A stretch of 15,195 bases of DNA from contig JAKAPO010000022.1 in assembly GCA_021807065.1 (NCBI GenBank), positions 1-15,195 of the forward strand. Direction: 5' to 3'. The DNA comes from a bacterium (GTDB lineage: Bacteria > Vulcanimicrobiota > Vulcanimicrobiia > Vulcanimicrobiales > Vulcanimicrobiaceae). This document shows, piece after piece, positions 13,665-15,195 of the stretch. Both the position numbers and the translations under genes were made by a program. Numbering within the stretch: position 1 is the stretch's first letter; every line of letters begins with the position of its first letter. Under the pieces are notes generated by a model. That model saw nothing but the letters and a program-made list of their open reading frames with translations, was not told where the DNA came from and made no database searches.

Positions 13665-14537
13665 TTGAGCCAATCTCCGCACGTACCCCGCTTCATTGTT
13701 GTCGCGGGGCCCAATGGTGCCGGTAAGAGCACGTTCACCGAGGGCTCGGGACTACGCGCCATGATGCCCGTGATTGACGCCGATGAGATCGGCCGCGCAC
13801 ATCACCTCAGCGCGGGTGACGCGTGGAAACAGGGCCATCTGCGCGCTCTTGATTACCTTGTACGCCGCGAGAGCTTCTGTATTGAGACGACTCTCGCGGG
13901 ACGTGATCTCGCGACTCCATCGACGTACCTGCGGATGATGCAGGAGGCGAAAGACCTCGGGTATCGGGTCGAGCTCTTCTTCCTGGGCGCCGGTGAACCG
14001 CAGCGCCATATCGAGCGTGTTGAGGAGCGCGTCGCCCTCGGTTTGCATGACATTCCTCGAGATGTCATCGTGCGGAAACACCACGCCAGCATGGCGCGCT
14101 TACCGCGCGCTCTTGAGCTCGCTGATCGTGCCGTCCTCGTCGACAACGCCGCACCGCCGATCATGGGGCCCGATGGAGCGCGGGCTTTCGAGCAGGTGCT
14201 TGAGAGGAACCAGGGGCGGCTTGCCTTCATCGCGGGGGACATCCCGGAATGGGCGAGTCGCGCCTTGGGGGCATCGCTCCCTGCGTTGCTCCAGCGTGAC
14301 AGGGTGCTGGTCGAGCAGCAAGCGCGCAATCTCCTGGGGCCCGTCGCCCGGAAAATCGAGCCAGTGCCCGGCGCACGCGGCCAGATCATCGTCATCGGCG
14401 CGGCCTTCGCCGCGGTCTCGACCGCCGCTACCACGTTCTGCGTTGGTAGCCGCCGAGGTTTGGATCCTCCAAAAATGGGCGCCACGGTTGCGTTCTCAGA
14501 GACAGGTCTGGTCCTTCCGCTTGAGCCTCATGGCTAG
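13665..14537 (+). CDS. Zeta-toxin-like kinase
   Basis: 290-residue P-loop kinase of the zeta-toxin/COG4185 type. Walker A GPNGAGKST is at 15-23, the expected catalytic Asp region is VIDADEIGR (36-44), then ESFCIETTLAGR (69-80), LFFLGAGEPQRHIERVEERVALGLHDIP (104-131) and RKHHASMARLPRALELAD (137-154), all usual for the family. Studied zeta toxins phosphorylate UDP-N-acetylglucosamine and block wall synthesis; others in the group have unknown targets. TTG at 13665 is the only usual initiator between the in-frame TAA at 13647 and the Walker A, and it has no ribosome-binding site, so low translation or coupling to the upstream gene is likely. The core ends near residue 200. The remaining 90 residues, including a hydrophobic IIVIGAAFAAVSTAA stretch, do not look like the family and could be a replaced C-terminus at a recombination junction. 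Confidence 0.8.
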   Translation: MSQSPHVPRFIVVAGPNGAGKSTFTEGSGLRAMMPVIDADEIGRAHHLSAGDAWKQGHLRALDYLVRRESFCIETTLAGRDLATPSTYLRMMQEAKDLGYRVELFFLGAGEPQRHIERVEERVALGLHDIPRDVIVRKHHASMARLPRALELADRAVLVDNAAPPIMGPDGARAFEQVLERNQGRLAFIAGDIPEWASRALGASLPALLQRDRVLVEQQARNLLGPVARKIEPVPGARGQIIVIGAAFAAVSTAATTFCVGSRRGLDPPKMGATVAFSETGLVLPLEPHG

Positions 14538-14554
14538 AACCGACTCGGTGCCGT

Positions 14555-14574
14555 GAGAGGGCAACGGCCCTTTT
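14555..14574 (+). terminator. Probable terminator after the zeta-like gene
   Basis: AGGGC, loop AACG, GCCCT forms a 5-bp stem that lengthens to 8 bp through two wobble pairs, with TTT on its 3' side, 20 bp after the kinase stop codon. The T tract is short. Confidence 0.45.
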
Positions 14575-14609
14575 ATGGGCAAAGCCTCGCCTCCCCCTTA
14601 TGCCGCGTA

Positions 14610-14820
14610 GCGGCGTCTCCGGGGTTCGCGCCGGCGCATCGCCTCTTCGGCGACCCCACAAATTTCAACGGTGGCTTGGGGACGCGCACGGGGCTGTGGA
14701 GCGCGGCGCTCCAGATCTGGCAGCACCATCCGCTCCTCGGCATCGGCCCGGGCAACTTCGAGGACGAGGTGGGCCGGTTTCTGCCGGGCGTGCACACGCA
14801 TCCGAACAGCTACTTCATGG
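14610..14820 (+). repeat. Direct repeat A, second copy
   Basis: Ungapped match to 12684-12894 with ten substitutions. The match ends abruptly on both sides: GCGTA precedes it, and CAAGTGCAGC replaces AGCTGCTTGC after it. Confidence 0.93.
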
Positions 14821-14860
14821 CAAGTGCAGCCCGCCCGAAGTATCAGCAAAGGTGGCGGCA

Positions 14861-14907
14861 TCCGGTAATGCCCCGACGCCACCCGAATCGAGAACAATCG
14901 TAATAAA
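14861..14907 (+). repeat. Direct repeat B, second copy
   Basis: Matches 13227-13273 at 45 of 47 positions. The two B copies lie 1,634 bp apart and bracket the zeta-like module. Confidence 0.9.
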
Positions 14908-15003
14908 CGCGCGATACGAGGGTTTGCCGATCGGCTTCGCCCTACCCCCGTTGGTCCGCAATTAGAATCAGCGGATTGCAGTTTGCACGGGCGTGGCGCG
15001 ACT
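14908..15003. other. Short non-coding junction
   Basis: Sequence between the ligase fragment and the HigA-type gene. It contains a perfect 10-bp palindrome GCCGATCGGC at 14926-14935. No gene is seen. Confidence 0.4.
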
Positions 15004-15195
15004 TTATACCGATACCAACACTTTCAGCTGCGCGACTTCTTTCGCTAGCGGTGAGTGTTGCGCGTCGTAGAGATCGACTGCCGCCTGGAGGTTTATCCAG
15101 TATTGCGGCGTTGTGCGGAGTGCGTGCGCGAGACGCAACGCCATCTCGGGCGTCACCGCGCGGCGTCCATTCACGATCTCGTTGATCGTACTGCG
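15004..15195 (-). CDS. higA: HigA-type antitoxin, 3' part, cut by the right window edge
   Basis: 63 codons of an open minus-strand frame ending at TAA (15004-15006); the start is beyond the window. The visible part reads STINEIVNGRRAVTPEMALRLAHAL, the second half of a helix-turn-helix of the XRE/HigA group, followed by TTPQYWINLQAAVDLYDA, the diagnostic continuation of the HigA addiction-module antidote family. HigA neutralises the mRNA-cleaving toxin HigB and represses the operon. In that family higB lies upstream on the same strand, which here would be just outside the window. It makes a second toxin-antitoxin gene within 1 kb of the zeta-like module. Confidence 0.85.
   Translation of the reverse strand, partial: RSTINEIVNGRRAVTPEMALRLAHALRTTPQYWINLQAAVDLYDAQHSPLAKEVAQLKVLVSV

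Larger units (their letters stand above)
14610..14907 (+). pseudogene. Broken second copy of the ligase gene end
   Basis: 14610-14820 repeats ligase codons 451-520 (about 95% identity) and 14861-14907 repeats its 3' flank (45 of 47). The piece between the two blocks in the intact locus (12895-13226, 332 bp, including the ligase C-terminus and stop) is replaced by 40 unrelated bases. The frame stays open but has no proper start, lacks the first 450 codons and runs into unrelated sequence. Eight of the ten differences are synonymous; the two amino-acid changes are Phe to Leu (ligase residue 493) and Val to Glu (503). It therefore looks like a fragment of a gene that diverged while functional. 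Confidence 0.88.

Noticed and set aside
12783..13682. Long minus-strand frame of 299 codons
   Set aside because: Antisense to the ligase C-terminus and the small gene at 13362; composition is Arg/Ala/Leu-rich as expected for a shadow of GC-rich coding DNA.
14553..14903. 116-codon frame covering the ligase fragment, as a gene
   Set aside because: The central part is a copy of an internal piece of the ligase; it has no proper start or domain, so it is recorded as a pseudogene.
12684..14907. Repeat blocks as ends of an insertion sequence
   Set aside because: They are direct, not inverted, no transposase is enclosed, and one block is coding sequence of the ligase.

Overview
GC-rich bacterial DNA from an accessory, surface-polysaccharide type of region. 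A lipobox lipoprotein, a Wzm/Wzt-type exporter and an O-antigen-ligase-type membrane protein suggest a diderm bacterium. The phylum cannot be fixed from the sequence alone. No rRNA, tRNA or CRISPR array was seen.

Layout. The left edge holds the 5' part of an unrecognised minus-strand gene (1-304), then a mostly empty stretch with one doubtful small ORF. A lipoprotein (881-1414, +) follows. A sulfotransferase (1503-2945, -) is divergent from an ABC exporter pair, permease (3016-3879) and ATPase (3882-4643). A PHP-family phosphoesterase (4675-5493, -) is divergent from an APS-kinase-like gene lacking its P-loop (5623-6108) that overlaps a TauE/SafE permease (6105-6872). After a 400-bp gap come the minus-strand sulfate-activation genes cysNC (7273-9099) and cysD (9096-9905). 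Next are a zinc-ribbon methyltransferase (10190-11203, +) and a large ligase/polymerase (11334-13160, +). The right end holds a small gene plus a zeta-toxin-like kinase (13362-14537), a broken piece of the ligase gene (14610-14907) and the 3' part of a HigA-type antitoxin gene (15004-15195, -).

How the genes fit together. CysD and CysN make APS, and the fused CysC domain makes PAPS. The sulfotransferase would transfer sulfate from PAPS to an acceptor, leaving pAp. The PHP protein resembles the family that hydrolyses pAp to AMP, and the TauE/SafE protein could move a sulfur oxyanion. With the exporter, methyltransferase and ligase alongside, the simplest reading is a locus for making, sulfating and exporting a surface glycan. 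The acceptor is inferred, and no glycosyltransferase is complete in the window.

The main points for a second look are: a shared, apparently undescribed extracytoplasmic domain present both as the lipoprotein and as the N-terminal part of the ligase; two further fragments of the ligase gene, one about 95% identical next to the zeta-like module and one older and frameshifted beside cysNC; an APS kinase homologue without a Walker A motif; and a toxin-antitoxin module that appears to be transcribed without a leader.
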